The notes below the pieces were generated by a model that was not told the DNA's origin, did no database searches, and saw nothing but the letters and a program-made list of their open reading frames with translations. A stretch of 64,000 nucleotides of DNA from Sergeia podlipaevii (lineage: Eukaryota > Euglenozoa > Kinetoplastea > Trypanosomatida > Trypanosomatidae). Location of the stretch: positions 28,161 through 92,160 of the forward strand of contig JASANZ010002238.1 in assembly GCA_030849805.1 (NCBI GenBank), written 5' to 3'. Below, in pieces: positions 1-10,757 of the stretch. The translations under genes and the position numbers were made by a program. The stretch's first letter is position 1; each line of letters begins with the position of its first letter.

Positions 1-2166
1 AGTAGTTCGGCATTGAACCCCTTCACACAGCGTCCGTTCACACAAGCGTATATCGACATCCTCCGTGGGCGTCAGCGGCTTCCTGTCTATGAGAAATGTC
101 GCCTCATTCAAGAGACCGTTCTTGCACATCCAGTTACGCTTCTTGTAGGTGAAACGGGTAGTGGCAAAACAACACAGGTGCCGCAATTCATTGCACTTCT
201 GCGTAGCCACTTTTCCGGATATGTTGCGTGCACTCAGCCAAGGCGCATCGCTGCGATATCCGTAGCTACGCGAGTCGCCGCTGAGATGGACGTGTCCCTT
301 GGCGAAGAGGTTGGCTATCATGTTCGCTTCCAGTCCGCTCGGTCTGCTCGCACCAAAGTACTATACCTCACCGACGGTATGCTTCTACGGGAGGCTTTCT
401 CGGACGCAGACTTGGGTGCATACAGCGTCGTGGTCGTTGATGAGGCGCATGAGCGCACAGTGGACACAGATGTGGTACTCGGCTTGATGAAGCGTCTGGT
501 TGTGCGTCGGCCAACATTCAGACTTGTTGTGATGTCTGCCACACTTGATGTAGCGAAGATTCAAGCCTTCTTTCCCGGAGCACCACTCGTGCAAGTCTCT
601 GGACGCATGTACGACGTGGATGTGCTCTACGCTCCACAGCCGGTGAAGGACTACGTCGCAGCTTCTGTCTCGTGCATCTGGCAGCTGCATGAAAGTGAAC
701 CCGCGGGCGACATCTTGTGCTTTCTTACAGGGGAGGCAGAAATTGAAAAGGCAGTGGCGGCTACGAGAGAAGCCCTCGGTAAAGCTGCAGTGAAATGTGT
801 TTTGGAGGACTCATCCAGCCGAAAGCGAACGAGCAGGGATGAGGATACTGACAGCGTTGCTACTGCTGCTAGTGGTCATGCCGAGGGCACTGCTGCGGTT
901 GTACCACGGCCTACTGAGGCCGTTGTACTTCCCCTGTATGGCTCGTTATCTCTTTCTGAGCAGGAAAAGGTTTTTAAGGAGTATCCATCACACGTGCGCA
1001 AGATCGTCTTTGCCACTAATATTGCCGAGACGTCTGTGACGATTGATGGTGTCGTCTACGTGGTGGACTGTGGGTACCAGAAGCAGAGCCTCTACAGCGC
1101 AGACGGCTGTGTGGACTACTTGCTTCCTGCCGTCATCAGCAAGGCCTCGGCGGAGCAACGGAAGGGTCGTGCTGGTCGCACGCGGCCCGGCAAGTGCCTG
1201 CGGATGTTCACCGTGGACGATTTCAGCGCATTTCCCGCGCAGACTCATCCCGAGATACTTCGGACAAATATCACAAACACCATTTTGCTTCTCTTGAAAC
1301 TTGGCGTCGATAATGTGTTGCATTTTCCATTTATTGATGCGCCGTCTGACTCCGCGCTTAGCGACGCTTTTTACCAGCTTCTGTATTTTGGTGCTGTGGA
1401 CGATGAGCTACAACTGACCGATTTCGGCAAGAAGATGGCAGAACTGCCCCTTGATGCGTGCCTTGCTCGTATGCTTCTCAAAGCGGCGGATCATGGCTGT
1501 GCGGGCGATGCAGCAGTGGTTGCTGCGATGCTTCAGTGCGGAAATGTGTTTTCACGTCCTGTTGGTCGTGCTTTTGAGGCAGATCGAGCGCGCTCGCGTT
1601 TCCAGCGTGCCGAGGGTGACCACATTACTCTCTTTTTTGTCTTTCACGGGTACTACCGCAATCAACATCGTGCGTCCCAATATTGTTTTGACCACTATCT
1701 TCGCTATCAGGCACTCAATCAAGCGGTACAGGTGTATGCGCAACTGCGGCGTCTCATGACCGCGCTTGCTGTGCCTGTGGCATCCACCTATGACGAGAAG
1801 GCCAATACAGTGGATACGGTGGCGTTGCGTAGAGCCATATTGGAGGGCTTCTTCACTCAAGTGGCGTACTTGTCTCCGGGGGCAAGCGTGTACAAGACAG
1901 TTCGAAATCATCTTTCTATTTCTCTTCATAGACAATCTGTTCTGGCCGATCCATGTCGCAGAAAGCCAACATGGCTCATGTACGATCGAATAGAAGTACA
2001 GGGAGGCGCGGACGGCACGTTTGCACGTTGTGGGTCAGCGGTCGAGGTGGAATGGTTGCTGAAGGTCAGCGACTTGTATTCGAATCCAGCGGATATTGGT
2101 GATAGTGAGATTGCTCTAGTGCTGACGAGAGCCGCCTCTGGGGTACAGGACAAAATACCCGCGTGA
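1..2166 (+). CDS. PRP43: DEAH-box RNA helicase, Prp43/DHX15-like (5' partial)
   Basis: ATP-dependent 3'-5' RNA helicase of the DEAH/RHA group. Prp43/DHX15 disassembles spliceosomes and acts in ribosome biogenesis. Numbering from the TTG at 13: Walker A GETGSGKTT (46-54), DEAH near 143, SAT near 175, motif VI QRKGRAGRTRPGKC in the second RecA domain, then the winged-helix/ratchet and OB-fold region to the C-terminus. The start NPFTQRPFTQAYIDILRGR followed closely by the helicase core is the Prp43 signature. The frame is open to base 1 (codons for S-S-S-A before the TTG), so the true ATG lies outside the window and only a short N-terminus should be missing. A Ser/Thr/Ala-rich insertion of about 45 residues sits between the two RecA domains (around 260-305). 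Stop TGA at 2164. In trypanosomatids the substrate would be trans-spliceosomes and pre-rRNA (inference). Confidence 0.93.
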   Translation, partial: SSSALNPFTQRPFTQAYIDILRGRQRLPVYEKCRLIQETVLAHPVTLLVGETGSGKTTQVPQFIALLRSHFSGYVACTQPRRIAAISVATRVAAEMDVSLGEEVGYHVRFQSARSARTKVLYLTDGMLLREAFSDADLGAYSVVVVDEAHERTVDTDVVLGLMKRLVVRRPTFRLVVMSATLDVAKIQAFFPGAPLVQVSGRMYDVDVLYAPQPVKDYVAASVSCIWQLHESEPAGDILCFLTGEAEIEKAVAATREALGKAAVKCVLEDSSSRKRTSRDEDTDSVATAASGHAEGTAAVVPRPTEAVVLPLYGSLSLSEQEKVFKEYPSHVRKIVFATNIAETSVTIDGVVYVVDCGYQKQSLYSADGCVDYLLPAVISKASAEQRKGRAGRTRPGKCLRMFTVDDFSAFPAQTHPEILRTNITNTILLLLKLGVDNVLHFPFIDAPSDSALSDAFYQLLYFGAVDDELQLTDFGKKMAELPLDACLARMLLKAADHGCAGDAAVVAAMLQCGNVFSRPVGRAFEADRARSRFQRAEGDHITLFFVFHGYYRNQHRASQYCFDHYLRYQALNQAVQVYAQLRRLMTALAVPVASTYDEKANTVDTVALRRAILEGFFTQVAYLSPGASVYKTVRNHLSISLHRQSVLADPCRRKPTWLMYDRIEVQGGADGTFARCGSAVEVEWLLKVSDLYSNPADIGDSEIALVLTRAASGVQDKIPA

Positions 2167-2855
2167 CACACATTAATGCACATCATTAAAATAAATATAT
2201 TATATTCATTATGATTATTTCATAAGTGTTTCCCCTTTCCCTTTTGAGAAATGCGGGCTTTGATGTGTTTTCCTCTATTCAATTGATATTTTTTTCTTAC
2301 TTCCCGCTTCATACTCCTTTGTTTTCTTCATGCTATAACTCCTGTTAGTATATTTTCACCTTTTTTTTTTACTGGAGTGGGTTCACAAATTAATCAGAAA
2401 GACCCCCAGCTGAATTCTCAACCATTTTTCACTTTATATATATATATAGAACGTAGTATCAGAAGCCGTTGCATAGCATACCTTTTTGGACAGCAAGGGC
2501 TTTTGTTACTTTTCATAGATCTGAAGAGCCGCCAAGTATACCTTATTCGTAAGTGCGTCTTGCCTCTCTTTCTCTCTAGTTATATATACATATTTCTTTT
2601 TTTTCACCTTCTCTGTTTCTTTTTTTTTAAAGGCATTTGCAATTGCAACATTATTGTCAAATACATTTTCTTTTTTTTTTTTACCTTCCTTCTTTTTTTT
2701 CCTATATACACCTTTCTCACCACGTTTGCTCTGTACTATCTTGTTGCATTTCTATTATTGCAAATTGTTATTTCGGTCGCGTAACTTCCTCTTTCCCTTC
2801 TAGAAAAGCACAAACACGCACACACAAATTTAAAAGGGAAGTAGAGCACGCGCTG
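2167..2855. other. Intergenic spacer, AT-rich, polyadenylation/trans-splicing region
   Basis: Mostly T runs and short TA tracts, without a credible gene. The open frame at 2377-2784 starts with a non-ATG codon and encodes mainly Phe/Leu/Ile from T-rich DNA, so I treat it as noise. The 3' end carries the splice acceptor for the kelch gene. Confidence 0.7.
2785..2803 (+). promoter_or_regulatory. Predicted trans-splice acceptor for kelch gene
   Basis: Pyrimidine tract (CTTCCTCTTTCCCTTCT) followed directly by AG at 2802-2803, 52 nt upstream of the ATG at 2856. It places the non-ATG upstream extension of the frame largely outside the mRNA. Confidence 0.7.
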
Positions 2856-5800
2856 ATGGCGGCAACAGCACCAACTATGGGAGGCATGCCTCAGTACGTT
2901 CGTGCTGGAAACGAGCAAATTCAAGTGGAGGTGGTGGGCCCTGACGGGACGGTGGTGACCCAACCTCCTGTGAACGTGGAGGACCTACTGCGACAAGAGG
3001 GGCATCGCGTGGACATCGGCAATGGCGTGTCGCTGCAGCTCGAGGAGTTTAACCCTGACACCACATACAGCGAAGAGACCAGCGATGACGAGGAGGACTA
3101 TAGCGAGGACGACATTGATGATGACTATAGTGATGAGAACGAAGATGCGCCATACGCTGGTGGTGGCAGTGCACCCCCTCTCATGCCACCTCCAGGCACA
3201 ACGGAAGTGAAGGACTGGTACAGCGTGCTGAATGCTTTGCGTTCCGAGCGCGGTGATGTCCTTGACACACAGATGGCAATTGGCGCTACAGAGTCTTTGG
3301 CGTTGAAGCGGCATCACGTGCGTGGACAGCATCGAGGCAAGTCCATTGACGCACAGCCACCACGCCACGTTGCTGCTCCACCCGGCGCGGATGACGCGTT
3401 GGTCGCACGGCGAGAACTGTGGGCGTCTTTCGCGCCACAGCAGCAGCAGCAGCTTGGTGGTGGCGGCAGCCACCACGAGGAGCGCAACTACCATGGGCTG
3501 CACTATATCTCCGTGCTTGGTGCCGCTGGAGCGGACGCGCGCCAGTTTCGACCCAATTCTCTTAGCTTCCACGCCATGACGTCGTACCTCAGTTCAAAGG
3601 ACCGCTGTCAGCGCGTTCTTGTCTACGGCGGCATCTCACACGGTGGTCGCACGATAGAGAAAGAGCTCTATGAGTTCTCCCTCCTCACGGGCAACTGGCG
3701 GCGCGTAGAGGGGAAGCAGTTTGTGCCTGCTGGACATTATGGTCACTCCATGACGGTTGTTGAGGCAAGTGACAAGCTGGTGCTAGTGGGTGGTGTTGGC
3801 CCTGGCGGCATTCCAGTGCAAGAGGGCCTGTACAATGGAGAACCTTTTAAAGCGAGCCGTGCGCAGCTTCTCTTGTCTTTGGCGCACGAAGGCACCCAGA
3901 AGGCACGGCGCGTTGCACACCCAAGCTTGCCAACGGCGGCAGCGAGTGAGCCGGGTACCACTACTGCTGCACTAGTAGGTTTTGTTCCCTATATGTTTGA
4001 CATGGACCTGTCCACGCAGCGCTGGCGCGCGATTCAGACTTCGCCAATCTTTCCTCTTGCCTTTCACTCTGCCGTTTCGTTCGGAAAGGAAGTGTTTATC
4101 TTTGGCGGGCTTACAGAGGAGTTGGTTGTCTCTGGGCAGCTGATTGCCGTCAACGTTGAAACATACGCCACGCGTCTTATCACGACGCACGTCCCAGCAA
4201 AGCCTACGGATGCTAAGAAAGAGGCGCAAGAGCCTTGCCCACGCTTCTTGCACAGCGCTGTCCGCTATGGCAACTTTCTGGTCATTTTTGGCGGCTATGA
4301 TGCGCGCAACGACGCGCTTGGTGATACCTGGGCATTTGATTTGTTCAATGAAAGATGGGAGAAGCTGGACTGTCACGGAGGCACGTCTGCTCGCGCAGGC
4401 CACACCGCATGCGTCGTTGGCTGCCGGATGCTCGTGACTGGTGGCTTTGAGTGTGGCATGAATGAGATTAGCAACAGCGGGGCGATACCAGAGTCAAACG
4501 TGACAGAACTTAACCTTGTACCAACCCTAAAGGGTCAACATGTGTGGAATGCATCCCTGCGTACGCGGCCGCCACTGCCGCCTCTTGCTTTTGCCACCAG
4601 TGCACCATGCGGAGATGGGGTGTCTTGCGTTGTCTTTGGAGGTCTCACCCCGAAGCCTAAACAGGCGTCACGTTCTAAATCAGCGACAGGAGCGGGAGCG
4701 CTGCGTGCTGTGAGCCAGCATTCTCGCTCTCCATCGGTATCTCATAAAACAGCAGCATCACCAGCACCTCATCACCGGCAACAGCAACATCATGCGCACA
4801 ATGCGTTAGATGATGACACTGTCAACAGCATGTTTAACCGGCTTATCACCTTTGATGACAGTATTGTTCTCACGTTCCCTCTTAAGCGCAAGCACCACCA
4901 CACCAAGGACGGCGGTGAACAGAACGGCACGCACGTCAACGAACTGGGGGTGGAAGTGGATGTCAACGAGATACCAGAGCACTTCAAGGTATTCATGCGC
5001 CGTCAAGAGGACTTTATCAAGAAGAAGAACGCTGCCCTAGCGGAAACGATGCGGAAGACGGAGCTGCAAGAGAAAGAAAGCATGGAGCCCACGCTGTACC
5101 TCACCGACGATGAGATTGCTCTCTTGTGCGAGAAGAGCGAGGAATGCTGCACGTGCTTGAGCGAGGCGTACAAGATCAGCGACCTCCCCTCCAACGTCCC
5201 GGATCGTGAGGCTCGAGTAAAAATCATGGAAGAATGTATCTCGCTCAGCCGTCAGGCCCGCGATGTCATCAAGTCAATGAAGGGCTCCGTGCCGGGTGTC
5301 ACCGCGGTGAAATCCAAGACACACCGCAAGCGCGCGGGACAAAAGTTTGAGGACTACTCCGCCGCTAAGCCACTCCGACACGCTGTTATTACGCAACTAC
5401 TGCATGAGATCAATCACGAGCTTAGCAGAATGCATCGGTACAACAAGGCACTTCGTACAGTAGAATGGGAGGATAAGGAAAAGTTTGCGGAGGCGGTGGC
5501 GTCGATGCAGGCATCTGTGGATGCACTTTCACGAGCCATCAACCATGTCATGAATAGGTACGTCCAGAACCGCGTGAAGACCCTCATGAAGGGAGTGGAT
5601 AAGCACAAGGAAGTGATGCGGCTTCTCACCGAGATCGTGACGCGCAATCGCCATGACAAGATCTTTGCAAAAGACGAGCAGCCAGATGCGCAGCGCGAGC
5701 GAGTGAAGAGAGTATGGGCTCAGGGCGACAAGGGGGACAGCGGTGGTGCGGGAAAGCAGCAGAAGCAGCAGCAGCAAGGTGAACAGCACCCAGAACGTTC

Positions 5801-8780
5801 AGGTGGCGGATGTCGGAGCAGGCGTAAATCCAGCAAGTACATGGGTGTTGGCTATCACAGGAGCGAGGAAGAGGCATCGATTGAGCTACTGGATAAAGAC
5901 TGGAAGGGTCTGTGCGATGGTGCTGAAAAGGTGAGCGATGTGGCCAAGGTGCTTGCAGAGTACTGCCGTGTGCACAACACAGGAGGAGCAGCTACAGCCG
6001 CTTCACCTCATCCCTCATCAGGGGCAGAAGCAGCACCGATTGCGCAGCAGTCGCTACAGGTGGAGCAGGCTCTTGGCTACCTCGTGGCCCCTACCCCCGC
6101 ATTCATAGCACCCCAAGACTCTTTCATCCCACCGCCGGTAGCGCAAAGCGGCGATGCAGGACTCCCTCCACCGATTCTGCCGCCACCCTCTTTTACACAT
6201 GGCAGTGTGCTTGCTCCACCAACTACGACGGCAGAGCCGCAGCCCTCGCCAGCGGTGGCTGGAGCAGTGTCGAATAGAGAAATTGTTATTCGACACTCGA
6301 ATGCGCTGCGCGGAGCCACGGCTGCGGTTGCGGACGCAGTCGGTCAGGCAGCACTGGAGTTCATAGCGTCTTTGGAAAAGGAAAGGGAGAAGAAAGAAGC
6401 GGAGTCTCGCAAGAAGCAGCAGCAGCAGAAGATCCAAACACAGAGCTCTACAGCTGTCACGGGCACATATGCTGGTAGCGGCAACTCCCCGCTTGACTCA
6501 CCCACTGGTGCCGATGTCCAACCAATCTCATCGAACTCGACTGGTTTTTTGCCGATCCCAGTATCTACCACCGTGCCTGCTTTAGGTGTGTCTCCGGCAC
6601 TTCCCGTGGGTAATGGTGTCTCTACGGTGCTTGCTTCACCACCAGCACTTGCCACTGGGGTAGACTCAGCGACGAAGAATCGCATCTGTACGAGCCCTCA
6701 GTCAAAATCGCCACAGCCACAACCCGCAAAGACTTCCGCGGCGCACACGCTGCATCTCCGCCACCTTCGTCCCCTGATGGAGGCTCGTGAAAAGTTCTTC
6801 AAGGTCGCTGAGAAGGCACCTCTTGTACGGGTGAATGAGTGGGATGCCAACAACACTGCTGGAGCTCCTCAGGACACTCGCGTTGAGAAGCTCTGCAAGC
6901 GCTTGAGTGCTGCTCTGACCTCACTGCTGCAGCGTGCGACGTCAAGCTTTCTTTCTCAGGCTGGAGCAAAGAAGAAGAACCCTCAAGACGTTGACCAGAC
7001 CAAAGCTGCGATGAGGAGGACTAGTGGAAAAACTACCACTGCCTCTTCGCGCTCACGCTCTCAGCCCACAGCAGCAGTGAAGAGTGGCAGCGCCAAGAAG
7101 ACCGCCTGTTCCAGCAAAAAGCGAAGTGGTCGCTCTCACAGCGGGAGCAGCAGCAGCAGCAGCAGCAGCAGGAACTCTAGGAGTTACTCTAGCGACACCT
7201 TCACTGATGACGACATAGAAGGCAATGCCCGCGCGCAGTACTCTGCTGCGCCACTGGGCCCCCGACGAGTGCAGTCAGTGCACAGTGCCAGCACCACAGT
7301 GACTACAATGTCAAAGTCAACGGCTGCCCGCTCACTAGCGAGCACTCGGAAAGTACCGGCGTCAGCAACAGCAAAGGCAGAAAGCCGCGTACTTGAGGCT
7401 CTTCACATGCCTCCACGCGCCTATATGGCGGACTTGTCTGTTGCGGTGGCTGCCGCTGCCTCTTCTGGTGATTGTAACGTGCAGCAGCTAAGGGATGCTA
7501 ACGCACGAGCCCAAACCGTCGCAATTGCCTCTGGGGTTTCTATCTGGGAAGATGGTAGCGTCGTGAATAGTACGGATAGCAACCTGAGTCTCTCCTCCTG
7601 TGGTCTGCCGGGACGGGAGCCTCCGCGGCGCGAAATCATTGCAGTTGTGGAGCCAGCGAAGGTGTGCGCTGTGCACCGCATACCAAACACTGCTGTCGCC
7701 CCCATCACCACTACCCCTGGTGCTGCGACGTTGGTTTCAAGTGATTTTGTCGTCAGTTCTGCTGGTAGCCGTGGACGTTACGCGAATGAATGGGCCATTG
7801 CGTCCGCCGCCAAGATTGCCGCCGCTGCTGGTACTGCACTTGGTTCACCGCTGCCTCCACCAGCCACTGAAGTCACCGCAGCTGGTGCAAACGCGGTGCT
7901 AACACCGTTGTATGAACATGAGGCACTACCGTTTGACACTAATATGACCATTTTAAAGAGCACAGGGCCAGTAGTGCATATTCCTGAGACGCCACTCGGT
8001 GCTCGTTGTGGAAAACTAGACGACGGCGCAGAAGCCGGCAGCCCACGCCGTCGCTCTACCATTGCCACACTTTCTCATATCAACGGATCAGAGCCCGAAT
8101 CCATGCATATTGAGGAGCCTGCCACGAGCATCGCGCCTGGCACATTTGTTGTCAACCCAGACTATTTTTACAAGCAGTCGGGCGTTTCTCCTTCTGCAGG
8201 GCAAGCCGCAGTTCCCACCTCTAACTCAGCTCCTGCCTCAGGCAGCAACTGGGCAGATGCAGAGGATGACTACTTTTACTTTGGGAAGAGGGGCACCAGT
8301 GCTGCCGCAATCGGGGGTAGTACTCTTGCCCTTTCCCAAACGCATGACTCAGGTGAAGGGACTGCAGGTGCGGCTGCATTGTTTGGCATTGGGGCCTTTC
8401 AGCCCAGCGTTTTCAAGGAAGAGTCTTCGAAGGTGAGACAGCCACCTGCGGTGTCTACGACAGTTGGCCTGATGCTGCCCTGGCAGCGGGTAACTGCAGA
8501 GAGGAAGGACACGTCCTCTTCCACACGAACGCGCTCTTCTTCAGCCAAGGCTCGTCTGGGAATTGGCGGCGGCGCCGCTGCTGCTCCGAATACCTCGAGC
8601 ACTGTACGTGTACAGGCGGCTGCCACCGCTGCTGCCAAACGTAGAGAGGAACAGATGGCTGCGGCCGCTACGGCACGTTCTGCGGCGGCGTCATCGCGTG
8701 ACCCTGTGAAGTTTAGAGGGACTTTGACGCCAGGTGAATTGCAGATTATGCAAGCAAGAGAACGACTTCGTCGCAAGTAA
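2856..8780 (+). CDS. Giant kelch-repeat protein with long disordered C-terminus (1974 aa)
   Basis: The frame is open from a TTG at 2637, but that part is translated poly-T and lies mostly upstream of the predicted splice site. The first ATG is 2856 (MAATAPTMGGMPQY). Residues about 74-98 form an acidic stretch. About 245-605 hold kelch-type repeats with paired-glycine strands (VLVYGGISHGG, LVLVGGVGPGG, VFIFGGLTEE, LVIFGGYDARND, MLVTGGFE, CVVFGGLTPK), which should fold as a beta-propeller for protein binding. About 650-1000 is charged and helical. The remaining half is Ser/Ala/Pro-rich, with Gln runs and an AGC-encoded poly-Ser tract near 1430. No transmembrane segment or catalytic motif was seen. 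Such proteins are common in trypanosomatids and often cytoskeletal or scaffold-like, but function here is unknown. Confidence 0.88.
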   Translation: MAATAPTMGGMPQYVRAGNEQIQVEVVGPDGTVVTQPPVNVEDLLRQEGHRVDIGNGVSLQLEEFNPDTTYSEETSDDEEDYSEDDIDDDYSDENEDAPYAGGGSAPPLMPPPGTTEVKDWYSVLNALRSERGDVLDTQMAIGATESLALKRHHVRGQHRGKSIDAQPPRHVAAPPGADDALVARRELWASFAPQQQQQLGGGGSHHEERNYHGLHYISVLGAAGADARQFRPNSLSFHAMTSYLSSKDRCQRVLVYGGISHGGRTIEKELYEFSLLTGNWRRVEGKQFVPAGHYGHSMTVVEASDKLVLVGGVGPGGIPVQEGLYNGEPFKASRAQLLLSLAHEGTQKARRVAHPSLPTAAASEPGTTTAALVGFVPYMFDMDLSTQRWRAIQTSPIFPLAFHSAVSFGKEVFIFGGLTEELVVSGQLIAVNVETYATRLITTHVPAKPTDAKKEAQEPCPRFLHSAVRYGNFLVIFGGYDARNDALGDTWAFDLFNERWEKLDCHGGTSARAGHTACVVGCRMLVTGGFECGMNEISNSGAIPESNVTELNLVPTLKGQHVWNASLRTRPPLPPLAFATSAPCGDGVSCVVFGGLTPKPKQASRSKSATGAGALRAVSQHSRSPSVSHKTAASPAPHHRQQQHHAHNALDDDTVNSMFNRLITFDDSIVLTFPLKRKHHHTKDGGEQNGTHVNELGVEVDVNEIPEHFKVFMRRQEDFIKKKNAALAETMRKTELQEKESMEPTLYLTDDEIALLCEKSEECCTCLSEAYKISDLPSNVPDREARVKIMEECISLSRQARDVIKSMKGSVPGVTAVKSKTHRKRAGQKFEDYSAAKPLRHAVITQLLHEINHELSRMHRYNKALRTVEWEDKEKFAEAVASMQASVDALSRAINHVMNRYVQNRVKTLMKGVDKHKEVMRLLTEIVTRNRHDKIFAKDEQPDAQRERVKRVWAQGDKGDSGGAGKQQKQQQQGEQHPERSGGGCRSRRKSSKYMGVGYHRSEEEASIELLDKDWKGLCDGAEKVSDVAKVLAEYCRVHNTGGAATAASPHPSSGAEAAPIAQQSLQVEQALGYLVAPTPAFIAPQDSFIPPPVAQSGDAGLPPPILPPPSFTHGSVLAPPTTTAEPQPSPAVAGAVSNREIVIRHSNALRGATAAVADAVGQAALEFIASLEKEREKKEAESRKKQQQQKIQTQSSTAVTGTYAGSGNSPLDSPTGADVQPISSNSTGFLPIPVSTTVPALGVSPALPVGNGVSTVLASPPALATGVDSATKNRICTSPQSKSPQPQPAKTSAAHTLHLRHLRPLMEAREKFFKVAEKAPLVRVNEWDANNTAGAPQDTRVEKLCKRLSAALTSLLQRATSSFLSQAGAKKKNPQDVDQTKAAMRRTSGKTTTASSRSRSQPTAAVKSGSAKKTACSSKKRSGRSHSGSSSSSSSSRNSRSYSSDTFTDDDIEGNARAQYSAAPLGPRRVQSVHSASTTVTTMSKSTAARSLASTRKVPASATAKAESRVLEALHMPPRAYMADLSVAVAAAASSGDCNVQQLRDANARAQTVAIASGVSIWEDGSVVNSTDSNLSLSSCGLPGREPPRREIIAVVEPAKVCAVHRIPNTAVAPITTTPGAATLVSSDFVVSSAGSRGRYANEWAIASAAKIAAAAGTALGSPLPPPATEVTAAGANAVLTPLYEHEALPFDTNMTILKSTGPVVHIPETPLGARCGKLDDGAEAGSPRRRSTIATLSHINGSEPESMHIEEPATSIAPGTFVVNPDYFYKQSGVSPSAGQAAVPTSNSAPASGSNWADAEDDYFYFGKRGTSAAAIGGSTLALSQTHDSGEGTAGAAALFGIGAFQPSVFKEESSKVRQPPAVSTTVGLMLPWQRVTAERKDTSSSTRTRSSSAKARLGIGGGAAAAPNTSSTVRVQAAATAAAKRREEQMAAAATARSAAASSRDPVKFRGTLTPGELQIMQARERLRRK

Positions 8781-9486
8781 ACATGATCATATAGATGAGG
8801 GAAAAAGTATGGACAAAGAGAGATAAATACAAGATCCACATAGAAGGAGTGTAAAGGGGACTAGTGATACCCCCTTTTTTTTTTACCGCACGAGATGCTG
8901 TTGTTGTTTATTTAATGAGTGCACTCATAGACGTATCATATCTCTTTTTTATTTTTTTCTTTTTTTTGTGTCATAGAATTCGCTGTGTTGTTCAGCATTC
9001 ATAGAATAAATGTTTTCGTGTATACATGTACGCTTTTTAAAGAAAAAAAAATGCCAGTTGTTATTTCATGACTCTTCATCTACGTTATCGCGGGGATGTC
9101 TTTGTGATGTCCTGTATCTTGCATAGCACACTCGAGCTCAATTTCTTATTCATTTTTTTTTTGTAAAAATCTGCTTTTTTTATCCTTGTTTGTTTCTTAA
9201 CAATTTTTATTTATTTTCTTTAGTTCGACTGTTGGGTTCATAATTTTTGTGACTACGCACCCTATTGCTGTATATTTACCTTTCAGAACCCTAAGCAATT
9301 GATCAAAAAATACAAGAAGGAAGCCTTTTATTACTATTATTTATTTTTGTAGTAGAACCTAGCTGCCACAATTGTTTGCTTTCTCTTTTATTTCTACTTT
9401 TTTTCTCTGTACTTATCTTTTTTTCCTTTAGTAAACATACTTACACTCACACACACGCACATTTAGACTATTCAAACTCGCCTCAA

Positions 9487-9487
<1 letters not shown>

Positions 9488-9528
<41 letters not shown>

Positions 9529-9530
9529 AA
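9488..9530. repeat. (AT)n followed by (AAT)n microsatellite
   Basis: Uninterrupted AT dinucleotides for about 27 bases running into AAT triplets. Similar TA tracts recur in many spacers of this window. Confidence 0.9.
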
Positions 9531-10647
9531 ATATATAATAGAAGAGTTGATCCGAGGCGAACTCCTTTTAAAGATCAACTTTGCACTTTCCTTTTAAGTG
9601 TTATTAGGGGCAAAGAGTTGCTAGGCGAAGAGTTGCCAATTCCGCTTCCATAAGCAGACGAAATCGGTAGTGTGTGTGTGAGGGTGCGTACGTGTGTGCT
9701 TAGTTATTGCGTGAAATTTTTTCATTTTGTTTTTGCTACTGGTACTGCTACTTTTTTGTTGTTCGGTGTGGGTTTGCTTGTTCACTTGAACATTTGACTT
9801 CAGTGAAGCGACTGACTCATACTCTTTTTCTTTTTGCATCTCAATACGACCACCACATCAAGTGTTTGCACACACATATTGTTGCTTTACAAAACGATTC
9901 AAGCCACCAAGTATTACTTTTTTTTCATACAGAGTATAGGGAGTTTCTTTTGACCGATATCTCTATTCTTGTGAGTGTCCCAAACACTGTGTAGTTCATC
10001 AAGAAATCTTGAAATCGCAGCTTACAGAGCCCTGAATATATATACTTTAGAATAAACCAAAAGGAAGTGAAGAAACATATTAACTGTTTTCTAACGTAGC
10101 CAAAGTACCTACTGTTTATTTGTTTATTTCTTCCCTTGAGACTGACAATACCCATAAATACACACACCCACATAAGGATACACGCATTAAGAAATTCAGT
10201 TAATTTAAAGAAAGGGTTCACATAATAGCAACAACAAACGAAAAGAACATTGGCAGGTAATACTGCGTATTAACTGTTGAGAAGAAAGATAAAATTTCAA
10301 GAAGAAAGCGATATATATATATTAGTGTGTGTTTGTGTTTTGCTCTCTTGTTCCTTCAAGTTTACCGGTTAAGATCAAGGGACGAGGAAACAACTATATA
10401 TATATTTGAAGTAAAACCAGAAATTTGTTATATTTTTGTATATAAATTGAAAGAGTTTGGTGGTGGGCCTTTTCACCCTTTATATATAAGTATTCTTTAG
10501 CACACACGATTCAAGGTTGCATACGCACAATATACGTAGTGTCTTCTTCCCTTCCTCTTATAAAACGCATACTGTATTTCTCGATATATATAATCCTAGT
10601 TGAAAGGTGTAAAAGAAGCGAGAGTGCTTGTCACGCCGTGCATAGCC

Positions 10648-10690
10648 TCACCTTTACCCTTCCCTTCCCCTTTCTTCCTATTGAATATAG
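10648..10690 (+). promoter_or_regulatory. Predicted trans-splice acceptor for GH65-HAD gene
   Basis: Strong C/T tract of more than 30 bases (CCTTTACCCTTCCCTTCCCC onward) ending near 10680, with the first AG at 10689-10690. The resulting 5' UTR of 67 nt contains a TA repeat and no ATG before 10758. Confidence 0.75.
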
Positions 10691-10757
10691 GTCTATATCT
10701 TTATATATATATATATATATATTTCCTGTCTCTGTACACGTACGTATATATATTAAG

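Larger units (their letters stand above)
8781..10757. other. Long AT-rich spacer (about 2 kb)
   Basis: No supported gene. It holds poly-T tracts, a long (AT)n/(AAT)n microsatellite at 9488-9530, a more complex patch at about 9541-9670 with an inverted pair GTTGATC/GATCAAC and repeated GAAGAGTTG words, and the UTRs of the flanking genes. ORFs here are short, biased to Phe/Leu/Ile/Tyr and lack family features. Confidence 0.6.

Noticed and set aside
988..2186. Minus-strand open frames opposite the helicase and other genes
   Set aside because: They are antisense shadows of strong + strand coding sequence. No minus-strand frame in the window shows a protein family or independent start context.
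2377..2784. 135-codon open frame in the first spacer
   Set aside because: GTG-type start, composition dominated by Phe/Leu/Ile from T tracts, and no family features.
2637..2855. Upstream in-frame extension of the kelch gene beginning at a TTG
   Set aside because: It translates T-rich DNA into Phe/Leu-rich residues and lies mostly upstream of a strong predicted splice acceptor (AG 2802-2803). ATG 2856 is the first ATG after it.
10539..10757. 73-codon upstream extension of the GH65-HAD frame
   Set aside because: Non-ATG start, TA-repeat-derived Ile/Tyr run, and a strong pyrimidine tract plus AG at 10689-10690 within it. The start at 10758 is better.
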